Position numbers and translations under genes: made by a program. This document shows positions 1 through 8,934 of a stretch of DNA of 64,000 nt, one piece after another. Within the stretch, counting starts at the first letter, position 1; each line of letters opens with the position of its first letter. The stretch spans positions 4,216,001-4,280,000 of the forward strand of contig NZ_CP015839.1 of assembly GCF_001651805.1 (NCBI RefSeq). Reading direction: 5' to 3'. Under the pieces are notes generated by a model. It was not told where the DNA came from and did not search any database. It worked only from the letters and a program-made list of their open reading frames with translations. Source of the DNA: Marinobacterium aestuarii (GTDB taxonomy: Bacteria > Pseudomonadota > Gammaproteobacteria > Pseudomonadales > Balneatricaceae).

Positions 1-322
1 AGCTCCTGTCAGCCTTGTCGGATTTATCCGAGCGGGATGAAGCTTGGCTATTGCCACCGTTATTGCCGCCACTGCTGCCGGAGCTACTGCTGTCGGCGCT
101 GCTACTGTTACCGCCGCCGTTGCCTCCGCCATTGCCTCCGCCATTGCCACCACCGTTACCGCCGCCGTTGCCGCCACCATTACCGCCACCTTCACCATTT
201 TTGGCGAAGGCGCTGGAACCGCTGCCAAGGCCTGTCACCGAATCCAGCATCGGTGGCATAACCAGCAGGGCCGCTGCCAGTGCAACGCCATTGAGGCTCA
301 AAATAGTCTTGTTCATTTTCAT
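1..322 (-). CDS. Secreted Gly-Gly-Gly-Asn repeat protein (3' end beyond window)
   Basis: An open minus-strand frame runs 107 codons from the ATG at 322 to the left edge without a stop. AAGGAG lies 10 bases upstream of the start. Residues 1-40 look like a signal peptide (basic start, hydrophobic stretch around 13-26, likely cut after Ala-Phe-Ala). Seven exact GGGN units follow (residues 45-72), then a Ser/Gly/Asn-rich and Lys/Asp-rich tail. I do not recognise a family. Low-complexity secreted proteins of this kind can be surface or matrix proteins, but the function is unknown. The 12-base period of the repeat could change in copy number between strains. Confidence 0.7.
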   Translation of the reverse strand, partial: MKMNKTILSLNGVALAAALLVMPPMLDSVTGLGSGSSAFAKNGEGGGNGGGNGGGNGGGNGGGNGGGNGGGNSSSADSSSSGSSGGNNGGNSQASSRSDKSDKADRS

Positions 323-610
323 TATTATGCTTCTCCTTTTCACTGAGGCCCAGTGAAACAGCTTTTCCGGGCTTAAACCAGTGTCTCAAATCAGCGGCAA
401 AGGCCGCGCAGTGGCCCTTTCGGGCCCCGAGTTACTCCAGCTACAACTGGTGACTACTGCTACGTCCTTGCCAGCCGTGGACCACAGCGAAAAAACATCC
501 ACGCCTGCAGCCTGCATTGCACACCAAACTGTAGCCTTAATTAGCAAATATTCAACAAAACGGGCACGACCCTGTGTCCATATTACGACAACTCCAGCCA
601 ATACGACGCC

Positions 611-1492
611 TCAACGGCGCCGGAACTGCTGCAAGATCACACCACCAATAATCAGCCCCAATCCGGGATAAACCGATGGATGAATCGACTCGCCCAGCAC
701 CTGGGCAATAAATATCAGTGACAGAAACGGCGACAGGAAAATCAGATTACCAATGCGACTGGCATGGGTTGCCGTCTTTAGCGCCGAGAGCCAGAGCATA
801 AAGGTAATGCCCATCTCAAACAGACCCACATAGACCGCCGCTCCCACACCGCTCCAACCTGCCGGCACGCCATCGTTAAACCAGGCGGTGACCAGCACCC
901 AGGGCAGCCCCGTCAGAAAGCACAGCAGCAGGCCCACCACTGGCGCATCGTCGCTGCGCGCGTTATAGATCCAGTACAGCGCCCAGAGCACGGTGCTACC
1001 CAGCGCCAGAGACACACCCAGCGGACTGTCGAACTGCAGCGACAGAATATCCCCGCGGGTGGCTATCACCAGCACCCCGACATAGCCCAGCAGCATGGCT
1101 AGAAAATCACGTCCATACAGACGCTGCCCCAGCAGTGGCACCGCCAGCAGCGACAGGGTCAGCGCCCATGTATAGTTAAGCGGTTGCGCCTGCTGTGCAG
1201 GCAAAAGGTCATACGCCTTGAACAACACCAGGTAGTAGAAGAACGGATTCAGAAACCCCAGGCCCAGATAACGCCAGCGGTTGTTCCGCCAGGCAAGTGC
1301 CAGTTCGCTCCAGCGCCGCTGAATACTGACCGCGACGATCAGCACCAGGGTCGACACCATCGAGGCGACCGCCAGCAGCTGCAAAGGCGTGAGGTGCGCC
1401 AGCGCCAGTTTAAAGGCCGTGGCCACCGTGGACCACAACAGGACAGCGCCAAGCCCCAATACCAGCGCCCGTCCCTGTGACTTTGTACTCAT
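611..1492 (-). CDS. EamA/DMT-family membrane permease
   Basis: A 293-residue very hydrophobic protein with about ten predicted membrane segments, the size and pattern of drug/metabolite transporter (EamA) permeases. Two repeated halves are apparent, with the second half starting near the stretch 'LGVSLALGSTVLWALYW'. I start it at the ATG at 1492 (MSTKSQG), with GGGAG about 11 bases upstream. The open frame extends 21 codons further, but that part is polar and unlike the family. Substrate cannot be read from the sequence; exporters of amino acids or metabolites are common in the family. It ends divergently from nothing obvious and is probably monocistronic. Confidence 0.85.
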   Translation of the reverse strand: MSTKSQGRALVLGLGAVLLWSTVATAFKLALAHLTPLQLLAVASMVSTLVLIVAVSIQRRWSELALAWRNNRWRYLGLGFLNPFFYYLVLFKAYDLLPAQQAQPLNYTWALTLSLLAVPLLGQRLYGRDFLAMLLGYVGVLVIATRGDILSLQFDSPLGVSLALGSTVLWALYWIYNARSDDAPVVGLLLCFLTGLPWVLVTAWFNDGVPAGWSGVGAAVYVGLFEMGITFMLWLSALKTATHASRIGNLIFLSPFLSLIFIAQVLGESIHPSVYPGLGLIIGGVILQQFRRR

Positions 1493-1586
1493 GCGTGCCT
1501 CACTCCCTTGATTCAGACTCTGCGCCAGGGCCGGCAGTCTAAACGGGATCAGCACAGAAGCAAATTCAACAGACGCCGGACAGGGT

Positions 1587-2003
1587 TCAGGCGGATAACT
1601 GCACCCGGGCTCCGGCGATCTGATCCAGCATCAGGCGACCACTGGACATCAGCGCCACCTGCTCAAACTGATCCTGCGCCTGGCGTGCCTGGCCCGGCGT
1701 GCGGGCGGCTGTATCCAGATAACTGCACAACATCGCAAACTCGCCGGTCTGGTGCTCGCTGACCGCCTGGTTCAGCTGCCCGGTGAGCTCAGCTGTATAA
1801 AAATCATTGGGATCAGGGAAACCTGGCCGCGCCGGCACAGATGCCTCGAGCAGCGGCTGGGCCGGTAACGCAGGGTACTGCAGCTGATTGACCGAAATCA
1901 GGCTCAGCAGCAACGAGAACTCGGCGCCATTACCCGCCTGCACCGCCGGCGTAAGACCGCAGGTGTAGGTTTCAATACGGCTCTGAATCGGGTCGGTATA
2001 CAT
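1587..2003 (-). CDS. Hypothetical protein, 138 aa
   Basis: A small soluble protein with no signal peptide or membrane segment, rich in Gln, Leu and Ala, probably helical. I do not recognise a family. It lies 94 bases upstream of the permease gene on the same strand, and codon usage looks like the neighbours. The ribosome binding site before the ATG at 2003 is poor, so the start is uncertain. The coding assignment rests on frame length and composition only. Confidence 0.55.
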   Translation of the reverse strand: MYTDPIQSRIETYTCGLTPAVQAGNGAEFSLLLSLISVNQLQYPALPAQPLLEASVPARPGFPDPNDFYTAELTGQLNQAVSEHQTGEFAMLCSYLDTAARTPGQARQAQDQFEQVALMSSGRLMLDQIAGARVQLSA

Positions 2004-2245
2004 GAGGCATCAAACGGCTGCTGGTAACCCCTGTATCGGCCACAACACCGAATGCTTTAGCAGCAAGTCACAGTGGCACCAAGCAAAGTAGTCAGCTGGG
2101 CCTTCCAGCCAACCGCGCGCTGACGTACAAAGTGAGACTTCTAATTCCGAAATAGAAAAATTTGGTTTACCGGGAATAAACCAGCGCCTGGTGACGCCCT
2201 AAGACAGAACGCGTTACAGATATATGGCCAGGCTCAGGAAAGCAC

Positions 2246-2839
2246 ATGGATCACGCCCGCCAAAAACAGCAGTTTCAGTCCCTGACGCGCCCCTGGCGCG
2301 ATCGGCTGTTCAGCGTCGCCCGTCGCCAGACCCGCAGCCTGGAGATCGCCGAAGACTGGACCCAGGAAACCCTGCTGCGCGCCTGGCGCGACTTCGAGCA
2401 GCTCACAGATAGCATGGCGCTCTACGCCTGGCTGCTGCGCATTCTCAACCGCGTCATCACCGATGACAGCCGACGCGAGGCGCGCCGGCATCGCCTGGCC
2501 CCCATGCTGATGATCACCGGCGACGACTTTCTGCACGATCATCCCTGCGCAGCCCCTGGGCCCTTCGAACAGATTATGCAGAGTCGCAGCGATGAGCAGG
2601 TGATCGCCGCGATCCAGGCACTGCCGGAAAATTTCCGCCAGGTGATCATGCTCAGAGATATAGAAGGATTGAGCTATCAGGATCTGAGTCTGGCACTGGA
2701 CCTGCCAAGCGGTACTGTAATGAGCCGATTGTCCCGAGGCCGGCGCCTGCTTGCCGGCCTGCTGATAAAGACTGGCGCCGCCGAGGCACCAACTACAAGC
2801 GCCACTGGAAGCCGGGAGTGTAGCGATGAAAAAGCCTGA
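2246..2839 (+). CDS. ECF-type RNA polymerase sigma factor
   Basis: A 197-residue sigma-70 family protein with only regions 2 and 4, as in extracytoplasmic-function sigma factors. Region 2 spans about residues 10-85 ('AEDWTQETLLRAWRDFEQ' is the region 2.2/2.3 core). Region 4 spans about 115-165, with the helix-turn-helix 'LSYQDLSLALDLPSGTVMSRLSRGRRLL'-type segment. AGGAAAG precedes the ATG. Its 3' end overlaps the next gene, a zinc-finger anti-sigma factor, by 14 bases, so the pair is co-translated. The neighbouring sorAB genes are plausible targets, but I could not see a clear shared promoter motif. Confidence 0.92.
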   Translation: MDHARQKQQFQSLTRPWRDRLFSVARRQTRSLEIAEDWTQETLLRAWRDFEQLTDSMALYAWLLRILNRVITDDSRREARRHRLAPMLMITGDDFLHDHPCAAPGPFEQIMQSRSDEQVIAAIQALPENFRQVIMLRDIEGLSYQDLSLALDLPSGTVMSRLSRGRRLLAGLLIKTGAAEAPTTSATGSRECSDEKA

Positions 2840-3650
2840 CGGTTGCCACGATAACATGAGCGCACATCTGTCCGAGCTGCATCTGCAGCTGCAGGACTGG
2901 CTGTCAGGCTACGTCGATGGTGAACTCGATGCCCAGCAAACACTCATGTTCGAGGCACACCTGGCGGGCTGTGGCGAGTGCCGCGCCGAGATAGCGCGCC
3001 AGCAGACCCTGAGCCGCCGCTTGCAACAGCTATCCGTCAACCGCATGTCACCCGGATTACACCAGCGGCTCGACAAGATGCTTGATGAAGCTCCAGACTC
3101 CGCTGTACAAAATGCTGCCGCACGCCCCTGGCTGCGCAGGCTCGCCTGGGCAAGACACCTGCGCCGACCCGCAGCGCTGGGAGGCTTTATAGGCGCCGCT
3201 GGCTGGGCGGTGGCCTTGCTGCTTATGGTGGTGCAGCTGTTGCCCCCCAACATGACATCAGGCCAGATTCCCATGATGAGTGACGTACTGCAGGAGTACC
3301 AGAACCTGTCCCGTACCGAACTGGCACGCAAGGAAACGCCCCCTGCCAGCACAGAGCTGCCGGCCCGACTCGCCGGCTGCAAACTGGTCGCCCGCTGGCA
3401 AACCCGCGTCGGTGGCGAGCCCGCCGAAGCCTTCGCCCTGCAGCGGGGTAACCATCTGATTATCGAGTACCGCATCACCGAAAACGTCTTCTACCGCAAC
3501 CCGGATGTACGCCAGGCAATTACGGACTACGGCGATTTCCGCATCCGCGAGCAGCAACTGGAGGTACTGGCATTGCCGCTCAAGGGGGCCGGCCTGCTGG
3601 TCGTCGGACCCGCCGGCGCCATGCCGCACCGGCGCGAGTTTATCCTCTAG
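2826..3650 (+). CDS. Zinc-finger membrane anti-sigma factor
   Basis: A 274-residue single-pass membrane protein. The cytoplasmic N-terminus holds the HxxxCxxC zinc motif typical of ZAS anti-sigma domains (His45, Cys49, Cys52). A membrane helix follows at about residues 117-140, then a periplasmic domain of about 130 residues. GGGAG sits 7 bases before the ATG, which supports this start despite the overlap with the sigma gene. By family, it would hold the ECF sigma factor inactive at the membrane until a periplasmic signal releases it. The periplasmic part resembles no sensor I know. Confidence 0.88.
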   Translation: MKKPDGCHDNMSAHLSELHLQLQDWLSGYVDGELDAQQTLMFEAHLAGCGECRAEIARQQTLSRRLQQLSVNRMSPGLHQRLDKMLDEAPDSAVQNAAARPWLRRLAWARHLRRPAALGGFIGAAGWAVALLLMVVQLLPPNMTSGQIPMMSDVLQEYQNLSRTELARKETPPASTELPARLAGCKLVARWQTRVGGEPAEAFALQRGNHLIIEYRITENVFYRNPDVRQAITDYGDFRIREQQLEVLALPLKGAGLLVVGPAGAMPHRREFIL

Positions 3651-3753
3651 AGCTGCTCCCGGCTGCTAACCTGCTAATCGAATACAACGCTTGATACGGA
3701 CATCCGCCGTGATATCTGTTTTGACAGTAAGACCAACAACAAAGGAATATGCC

Positions 3754-4980
3754 ATGTCGACATTCAAGAAAAACGCCAACAGCGCTGCAGCGGCCGTCAG
3801 CCTGAGCCGCCGTAACCTGCTGGTCGGCAGCACCGGCGCCATCGCCTCGGTGGGCCTGATGGGCCTTGCTCCGCTGTCCATCGCCGCTGAAGAACCCAAA
3901 TCCGCGCTGCCGGATTACGCCAGCTGGAAAGACGAAAACGCCGTTATTGTGCACAGCGCAAACACCCTGGAAACCCGCCGCGACGCCATTGGCAGCGGCG
4001 TGGTAACACCCAGCAATCATCTTTATGTGCGCAACAACCTGCCCGCGCCTGGCAACGAGATCGTAGCCGACCCTGATGCCTGGGAACTGCGTATCGAAGG
4101 AGTTAACACCCCGGCCACCCTGACGCTTGCCGAACTGAAAAAAATCGGCATCGAGTCCGTGACTGCAGTACTGCAGTGTTCCGGCAACGGTCGGCAGTTC
4201 TTCACCCACGGCCCGGGCGGCACCCAGTGGGGTGTAGGCGCGGCTGGCTGCGTGGTCTGGACCGGCGTACCGCTGCGTGATGTCGTGGCGAAACTCGGCG
4301 GCGTCAAGGATGGCATGGAATACATCACCGGTACCGGCGGCGAAACCCTGCCCGCAGGCCTTGATCCCAAGACCATCATGGTTGAGCGCTCCATTCCGAC
4401 CCGTGCACTGGACCAGGCCATTCTGGCCTGGGAACTCAACGACGAAGCTCTGCCCCTAACCCACGGCGGCCCGCTGCGCCTGGTGATACCGGGTTACTAC
4501 GGCGTCAATAACGTCAAATACGTCAAGCAGGTCGCCTTTACCGAGAGCCAGACAGACGCCAAGATTCAGGCATCGGGTTACCGTATCCGCGATGTTGGTG
4601 TAAAAGGCGCACCGGATCAGCCGTCCATGTGGGAAATGCCGGTTAAATCCTGGGTGACCACACCGCTGGAAAAAGCAGGCAGCGGCCGCAACATGATCCA
4701 CGGCGTAGCCTTTGGCGGCAACAACCCGCTCGACAAGGTTGAAGTATCCATTGATGGTGGCAGCAACTGGCTCGAAGCACGCCTGCTCGGGCCGGACATG
4801 GGCCGCTTCGCATGGCGCCCCTTCGTGCTTGCCATTGACCTGGCGCCGGGTGAATACCGCATCGTCAGCCGCGCCAGTGATTCTGAGGGCAACGCCCAGC
4901 CACAGGAGCGGACCGAGAACGAGCGTGGCTACGGCAATGCCAGCTGGAGCGATCATGGCCTAAGCCTGACCGTCAGCTGA
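3754..4980 (+). CDS. sorA: Sulfite dehydrogenase molybdenum subunit, SorA-like
   Basis: A 408-residue periplasmic molybdopterin enzyme of the sulfite oxidase family. A twin-arginine signal is visible (Ser-Arg-Arg-Asn-Leu at residues 18-22, followed by a hydrophobic stretch). The Mo-ligating cysteine is Cys142 in 'VLQCSGNGRQFF', and the C-terminal half has the dimerisation fold typical of the family. The start at 3754 has AAGGA 8 bases upstream; the frame is open further upstream, but those residues would precede the Tat signal. The next gene encodes a small c-type cytochrome, so the pair fits sulfite:cytochrome c oxidoreductase (SorAB). Related oxidases with other substrates remain possible. 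Confidence 0.88.
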   Translation: MSTFKKNANSAAAAVSLSRRNLLVGSTGAIASVGLMGLAPLSIAAEEPKSALPDYASWKDENAVIVHSANTLETRRDAIGSGVVTPSNHLYVRNNLPAPGNEIVADPDAWELRIEGVNTPATLTLAELKKIGIESVTAVLQCSGNGRQFFTHGPGGTQWGVGAAGCVVWTGVPLRDVVAKLGGVKDGMEYITGTGGETLPAGLDPKTIMVERSIPTRALDQAILAWELNDEALPLTHGGPLRLVIPGYYGVNNVKYVKQVAFTESQTDAKIQASGYRIRDVGVKGAPDQPSMWEMPVKSWVTTPLEKAGSGRNMIHGVAFGGNNPLDKVEVSIDGGSNWLEARLLGPDMGRFAWRPFVLAIDLAPGEYRIVSRASDSEGNAQPQERTENERGYGNASWSDHGLSLTVS

Positions 4981-5048
4981 AAACCACAGCCGCAGAGCTC
5001 CCCTGGAGCACTGCGGCCCCTTCAAACAGCAACACGAGTACCCCAAGC

Positions 5049-5363
5049 ATGCGCATGATATTCACCCTCGCGGCCTGTGCAGGCCTGATGTCCGGCCCCA
5101 TCCTGGCGGATGAGCTGTTCAACCAGGGCAAGGACGTCTTTCAGCAGCTGGCGCAGCCATCCTGCAGCATTTGCCACACCCTGAATGATGCCGGCTCCAG
5201 CGGCGAGATCGGCCCCAAACTGGACGACCTGAAACCCACAGCAGAGCAGGTCGCCAATGCAGTGACCGGGGGCGTGGGCATCATGCCTGCGTTTGAAGAG
5301 ACGCTGTCGGCCGAACAAATCAAGGCCGTCGCGCACTACGTTTCCACCGCCAGCCGCCAGTAG
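5049..5363 (+). CDS. sorB: Monohaem cytochrome c, SorB-like
   Basis: A 104-residue exported class I cytochrome c. It has a signal peptide (cut likely after residue 20), one haem site CSICH (Cys39, Cys42, His43) and a distal methionine, Met79, in 'GIMPAF'. It lies 68 bases downstream of the SorA-like gene and would be its electron acceptor, passing electrons from sulfite oxidation to the respiratory chain. The ribosome binding site is weak; a second ATG two codons in is equally possible. Confidence 0.85.
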   Translation: MRMIFTLAACAGLMSGPILADELFNQGKDVFQQLAQPSCSICHTLNDAGSSGEIGPKLDDLKPTAEQVANAVTGGVGIMPAFEETLSAEQIKAVAHYVSTASRQ

Positions 5364-5540
5364 CCGCTGTAATCTGCTACACCGGCGGCCAGGCTCCGTT
5401 TTTCAGGCTTGGCAGCCGGAGCCTCCTGCTGGCTACGTCAGTCAAGACAGTCTCTTTTCGACTCGCATCAGGCTACAATTCGTGACTCATCCGCCACCTT
5501 GCACCTGAGGATCAGTCGTGAAAATACCAGGAACGCCAGC

Positions 5541-6059
5541 ATGAGCCGATGGCGCCCCGCCCAGCCCCGCAGCGCCTCGTACATCACCGCCGAAGGCTAC
5601 CAGAAGCTCAACGAAGAGCTGAAATACCTGTGGCGCGTCAAGCGACCGGCCATTACCGAATCGGTACGCGAAGCCGCCGCCCAGGGCGACCGCTCCGAGA
5701 ACGCCGAATATATCTACGGCAAGAAGCAGCTGCGCGAAATTGACCGCCGCGTGCGTTATCTGTCCAAGCGCCTGGATGACATGACCGTGGTCGACCGCAT
5801 TCCTGAGGACCAGAACTGCATTTTCTTCGGTGCCTGGGTGACCCTGGCCGATGAAGACGACCAGCCCCATCGCTATCGTATCGTCGGTGCCGACGAGATT
5901 GACGGCGCCCAGGGCTACATCAGCGTTGACTCGCCGCTGGCGCGCCTGCTGCTGAAAAAATCTGTCGGTGACGAAGTATCACTGCAGAAACCGGACGGCA
6001 GTGAAGTTTGGTACGAAGTGATTAAAGTGGAATACCAGGCCTACGAAACCGGCCTCTGA
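5541..6059 (+). CDS. greB: Transcript cleavage factor GreB
   Basis: A 172-residue Gre factor. The N-terminal coiled coil (about residues 15-85) has the GreB signature 'GDRSENAEYIYGKKQLREID', including the acidic tip residues that act in the RNA polymerase secondary channel. The C-terminal FKBP-like domain covers about 90-170. GreB rescues backtracked polymerase by stimulating transcript cleavage. AGGA lies 8 bases before the ATG at 5541. The upstream open frame of 44 codons is not conserved in character and is left out. The N-terminal extension makes it slightly longer than E. coli GreB. Confidence 0.95.
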   Translation: MSRWRPAQPRSASYITAEGYQKLNEELKYLWRVKRPAITESVREAAAQGDRSENAEYIYGKKQLREIDRRVRYLSKRLDDMTVVDRIPEDQNCIFFGAWVTLADEDDQPHRYRIVGADEIDGAQGYISVDSPLARLLLKKSVGDEVSLQKPDGSEVWYEVIKVEYQAYETGL

Positions 6060-6084
6060 GGCCGTCCCTGGCAAGAGGCACTTG

Positions 6085-7116
6085 CTAGTGCGCAGTCGAC
6101 AGATAGCGACCACAGCCAAGATATTCCTGCCCATCAAGCTGCAGTCGCACCCGGGCCTCGAATGCCGCACCGCTCATGCTATCCCGGCAGACCCTGGGCT
6201 CGATATCCAGCTGCACCTCATGCGCCTTTGTCGTAACCGAATAGCGCACTATGCCGCCCTCAAAGCGTGGCGCCGGCGCCGGCAGATAAAGACTGCGCTC
6301 GCCGTAATCAGTCACCAGGCGAATATCCCTGCCCTCGTCCACTTCCAGCAACCAGCCGGGCTCATTGCCCAGCGCCCGAAAATCGACCCCGCGATAAGCC
6401 GCATCCGCCCAGGGCGCCTTGGCCGCATTGCTGCGACACTCCTCATACCGCTGCCCATCAATTTCCAGCAACGCCGTTTCGCCCCGGGTCCAGAACAGCC
6501 GCCCCTCGCCCTCATAACGCACACCGGAGGCACTGGCTACCTGCTCAAGTACGCTTTCCAACCCTTGAGCCAGTAATGTCAGCTTGCCAGGCTCGGTATG
6601 CACGACAGCATCAAGCTCGCCACACTCATAGACATAGGTTCGCGCCGCCTCAACCCTAGCCTCAACCGGCGCTTGCTCTGCCGCCCCTCGCGCCGCCGAC
6701 TGCAACACCAGCGTCAGCCCTTGCCTGGGCTGATTGCTGCCCAGAATGCCGTGAAAGCCGGTGGTGACCCAGAGCAGACGCCCATCCGCAGCACGGATCT
6801 CCGCCCGCAGCGCGTAGCGATGTCGGGGCTCAATGACCGCAGGATCATAACTCAGCCGGAACGGGATAGGCACGGTCATGGCGGACTCGATGCTTTGCTC
6901 GGCCAACAACACCGCCGCCGTATCGGCCTTGCTCACATCCTCCAGCCAGACCCGAGCCCGACTGCCCGGCGGCAACGCCATGCGCTCACGATAGGTCACT
7001 TCACCACTGATCTGCGACGCACTCCCATCTTTAATCCACTGACCACAGCCCTGCAGCAGCCAGGTGAACAGCAGTAACCCCAAAACACGCACAAAGCTTC
7101 CCCTTCGCAAGGTCAT
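6085..7116 (-). CDS. Multi-domain lipoprotein (YbaY / MliC-like)
   Basis: An exported lipoprotein of about 343 residues. A lipobox 'LLQGC' follows a hydrophobic leader. The N-terminal part (about 30-150) resembles the YbaY/type III pilotin-like lipoprotein domain ('ISGEVTYRERMALPPGSRARVWLEDVS'). The middle segment with 'YVYECG...' and 'GQRYEEC' resembles membrane-bound lysozyme inhibitor MliC, and the C-terminal part resembles the COG3650-type domain. The start is ambiguous. AAGGAG directly touches the ATG at 7116, so translation may instead begin at the TTG at 7110, which sits 6 bases after AAGGAG and still gives a full signal peptide. It is convergent with greB. Confidence 0.75.
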   Translation of the reverse strand: MTLRRGSFVRVLGLLLFTWLLQGCGQWIKDGSASQISGEVTYRERMALPPGSRARVWLEDVSKADTAAVLLAEQSIESAMTVPIPFRLSYDPAVIEPRHRYALRAEIRAADGRLLWVTTGFHGILGSNQPRQGLTLVLQSAARGAAEQAPVEARVEAARTYVYECGELDAVVHTEPGKLTLLAQGLESVLEQVASASGVRYEGEGRLFWTRGETALLEIDGQRYEECRSNAAKAPWADAAYRGVDFRALGNEPGWLLEVDEGRDIRLVTDYGERSLYLPAPAPRFEGGIVRYSVTTKAHEVQLDIEPRVCRDSMSGAAFEARVRLQLDGQEYLGCGRYLSTAH

Positions 7117-7313
7117 CTCCTTAACCCATGATCCACTGATTTGATAAAGTCTGACCCGTGCCAGACGGCCAGGTTCCAGCCCAGACAAGCAGCAGTAAGC
7201 AAAAAATAAAAAACGGACACAACGCAGAAAAGACTCAATTAAGAGTCGTCACTACAAAGCATCAAGACAGGATAATACAGAATCTGCGAACCTTCCCTCA
7301 GAAAGAGGAAAAG

Positions 7314-7389
<76 letters not shown>

Positions 7390-7403
7390 ATAAAGGGCAA
7401 AAC

Positions 7404-7479
7404 TGGTGGGTCGTATAGGATTCGAACCTATGACCAATTGGTTAAAAGCCAACTGCTCTACCAACTGAGCTAACGACCC
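7404..7479 (-). tRNA. tRNA-Lys (TTT)
   Basis: A complete 76-base cloverleaf with encoded CCA. Anticodon loop CTTTTAA gives anticodon TTT. It is practically identical to the next Lys gene upstream, a tandem duplication. Confidence 0.95.
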
Positions 7480-7509
7480 AAAAGCGGTAAAACTATAACA
7501 CGATAAAAC

Positions 7510-7585
7510 TGGTGGGTCGTATAGGATTCGAACCTATGACCAATTGGTTAAAAGCCAACTGCTCTACCAACTGAGCTAACGACCC
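7510..7585 (-). tRNA. tRNA-Lys (TTT)
   Basis: Second copy of the TTT lysine tRNA, 76 bases with CCA. The separation from the previous copy is 30 bases. Both TTT copies have the same anticodon arm (GTTGG/CCAAT). Confidence 0.95.
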
Positions 7586-7590
7586 ACTTA

Positions 7591-7666
7591 TGGCTCCCCG
7601 AGCTGGACTCGAACCAGCGACCAATAGATTAACAGTCTACTGCTCTACCAACTGAGCTATCAGGGA
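7591..7666 (-). tRNA. tRNA-Asn (GTT)
   Basis: A 76-base cloverleaf with encoded CCA and discriminator G. The anticodon loop CTGTTAA gives anticodon GTT. The acceptor stem is TCCCTGA with TCGGGGA, including one T-G pair. It is 5 bases from the adjacent Lys gene, so the cluster is co-transcribed. Confidence 0.95.
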
Positions 7667-7687
7667 ACGACAGCAATACTCCTTCAA

Positions 7688-7775
7688 TGGCGGAGGGACT
7701 GGGATTCGAACCCAGGGAGCCTCTCGACTCGCCGGTTTTCAAGACCGGTGCTTTCGGCCACTCAGCCATCCCTCC
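7688..7775 (-). tRNA. tRNA-Ser (TGA)
   Basis: An 88-base class II tRNA with a long variable arm, encoded CCA and discriminator G. The anticodon loop CTTGAAA gives anticodon TGA. It is the first gene of the cluster in the direction of transcription. Confidence 0.95.
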
Positions 7776-7923
7776 GAAGGAGTGGCGCGTATATTACCCG
7801 AATGAATTTCACTGTCAACAGCCTAAGAGGCTGTTTCTTATAAATATTTAGCTTTTCTTAAAATTAGGCGAAATTGCCGGCCACGCCGGCATGTATTCAA
7901 GTGCCCAGCGCCTGCTCCCAGAC

Positions 7924-8391
7924 TCAGGTCTGAGATTGCAGGTAGTTCTGCAGCCCCAGCAATCCGATCAGCCGCAACTGCTGCTCAAGCCAGTAGGCAT
8001 GATCTTCTTCGGTATCTGCCAGCAACTTTTCAAGAATCTCCCGGGTCTGGTAGTCCCGTTTCTGCTCACAGAGTGCAATCGCATCCTTGAGCAACTGACC
8101 GACTTCGTATTCTACCTTGAGGTCGTTTTCCAGCATCTCGGGAACATCCTTGCCGACGCGCAGCCCATCGCGCGTGGACATGTCCGGCCTCCCCTCCAGG
8201 AACAGGATCCGCTCGATCAGCGCGGCCGCATGCCCCTTCTCATCATCGAACTCATGATCTATGCGCTCGTAGAGCTTGTTAAAGCCCCAGTCCTGATACA
8301 TGCGCGAATGAATAAAATACTGATCCATCGCCGTCAGCTCACTGGCCAGCAAACGGTTGAGACTCTCAATGACCTTGACGTCACCTTTCAT
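7924..8391 (-). CDS. bfr: Bacterioferritin, ferroxidase-type subunit
   Basis: A 155-residue bacterioferritin. The diiron ferroxidase ligands are present: Glu18, Glu51, His54, Glu94, and the last pair Glu128/His131 (shifted by one residue by a single insertion in 'ADTEEDH'). The haem-axial residue expected at position 52 is Lys, not Met. It is the second gene of a pair, 13 bases after a paralogue with the opposite defect, so the two probably co-assemble into mixed 24-mers for iron storage in the cytoplasm. AAGGAT precedes the ATG. Confidence 0.93.
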   Translation of the reverse strand: MKGDVKVIESLNRLLASELTAMDQYFIHSRMYQDWGFNKLYERIDHEFDDEKGHAAALIERILFLEGRPDMSTRDGLRVGKDVPEMLENDLKVEYEVGQLLKDAIALCEQKRDYQTREILEKLLADTEEDHAYWLEQQLRLIGLLGLQNYLQSQT

Positions 8392-8404
8392 GCGCGGGAT
8401 ATCC

Positions 8405-8869
8405 TTACATCATGGATTGCAGATAATTCTGGATGCCGGTCTGGCTGACAAGCGTTTGCTGGGTTTCGATCCAGTCGAGGTGGTCTTCTTCCTGTCCGAG
8501 GATATCTTCCAGCAACTCCCGGCTGACATAGTCGGCCTGTTGCTCGCAGCAAGCGATGGCCTGGCGCAGCAGTTCCAGCTGTTCGGACTCCAGCGCCATA
8601 TCGCATTGCAGGATTTCTTCGACATTTTCCCCGATGCGCAGGGAAGCCAGCTTCTGCAGGTTGGGCAGTCCCTCAAGGAAAAGCACCCGCTCGATCAGCT
8701 TGTCGGCCTGTTTCATATCCAGGATCGATTTGCGGTAGAGAACATCGTTCAGCGCCCCGAATCCCCAGTTTTTGCAGATCCTGGCGTGAAGGAAGTACTG
8801 ATTGATGGATGTCAGCTCCGTCGTCAGAACCTGATTGAGATAGTTGATAACCTTTTTGTCGCCGTTCAT
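8405..8869 (-). CDS. bfr: Bacterioferritin, haem-binding subunit
   Basis: A 154-residue bacterioferritin with the haem-ligating Met52. Its ferroxidase site is degraded: Asp51 replaces Glu, and Gln54 replaces His, while Glu18, Glu94, Glu127 and His130 remain. This is the complement of the downstream paralogue. Two-subunit bacterioferritins with divided haem and ferroxidase roles are known from Pseudomonas and Magnetospirillum. It is first in the operon. The likely role is haem binding and iron release within a heteropolymer. Confidence 0.92.
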   Translation of the reverse strand: MNGDKKVINYLNQVLTTELTSINQYFLHARICKNWGFGALNDVLYRKSILDMKQADKLIERVLFLEGLPNLQKLASLRIGENVEEILQCDMALESEQLELLRQAIACCEQQADYVSRELLEDILGQEEDHLDWIETQQTLVSQTGIQNYLQSMM

Positions 8870-8934
8870 GGCAATCTCCAGCTGTGCCGCTTCGTACGGC
8901 CACGTAGCCTAACAGGCCCTCCTTGCGGCCGTCA

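Noticed and set aside
107-190. Short tandem repeats as a CRISPR array
   Set aside because: The 12-bp units have no spacers and encode GGGN in frame.
381-671. 96-codon plus-strand frame between the first two genes
   Set aside because: No ribosome binding site, no family, and it overlaps the end of the permease gene on the other strand.
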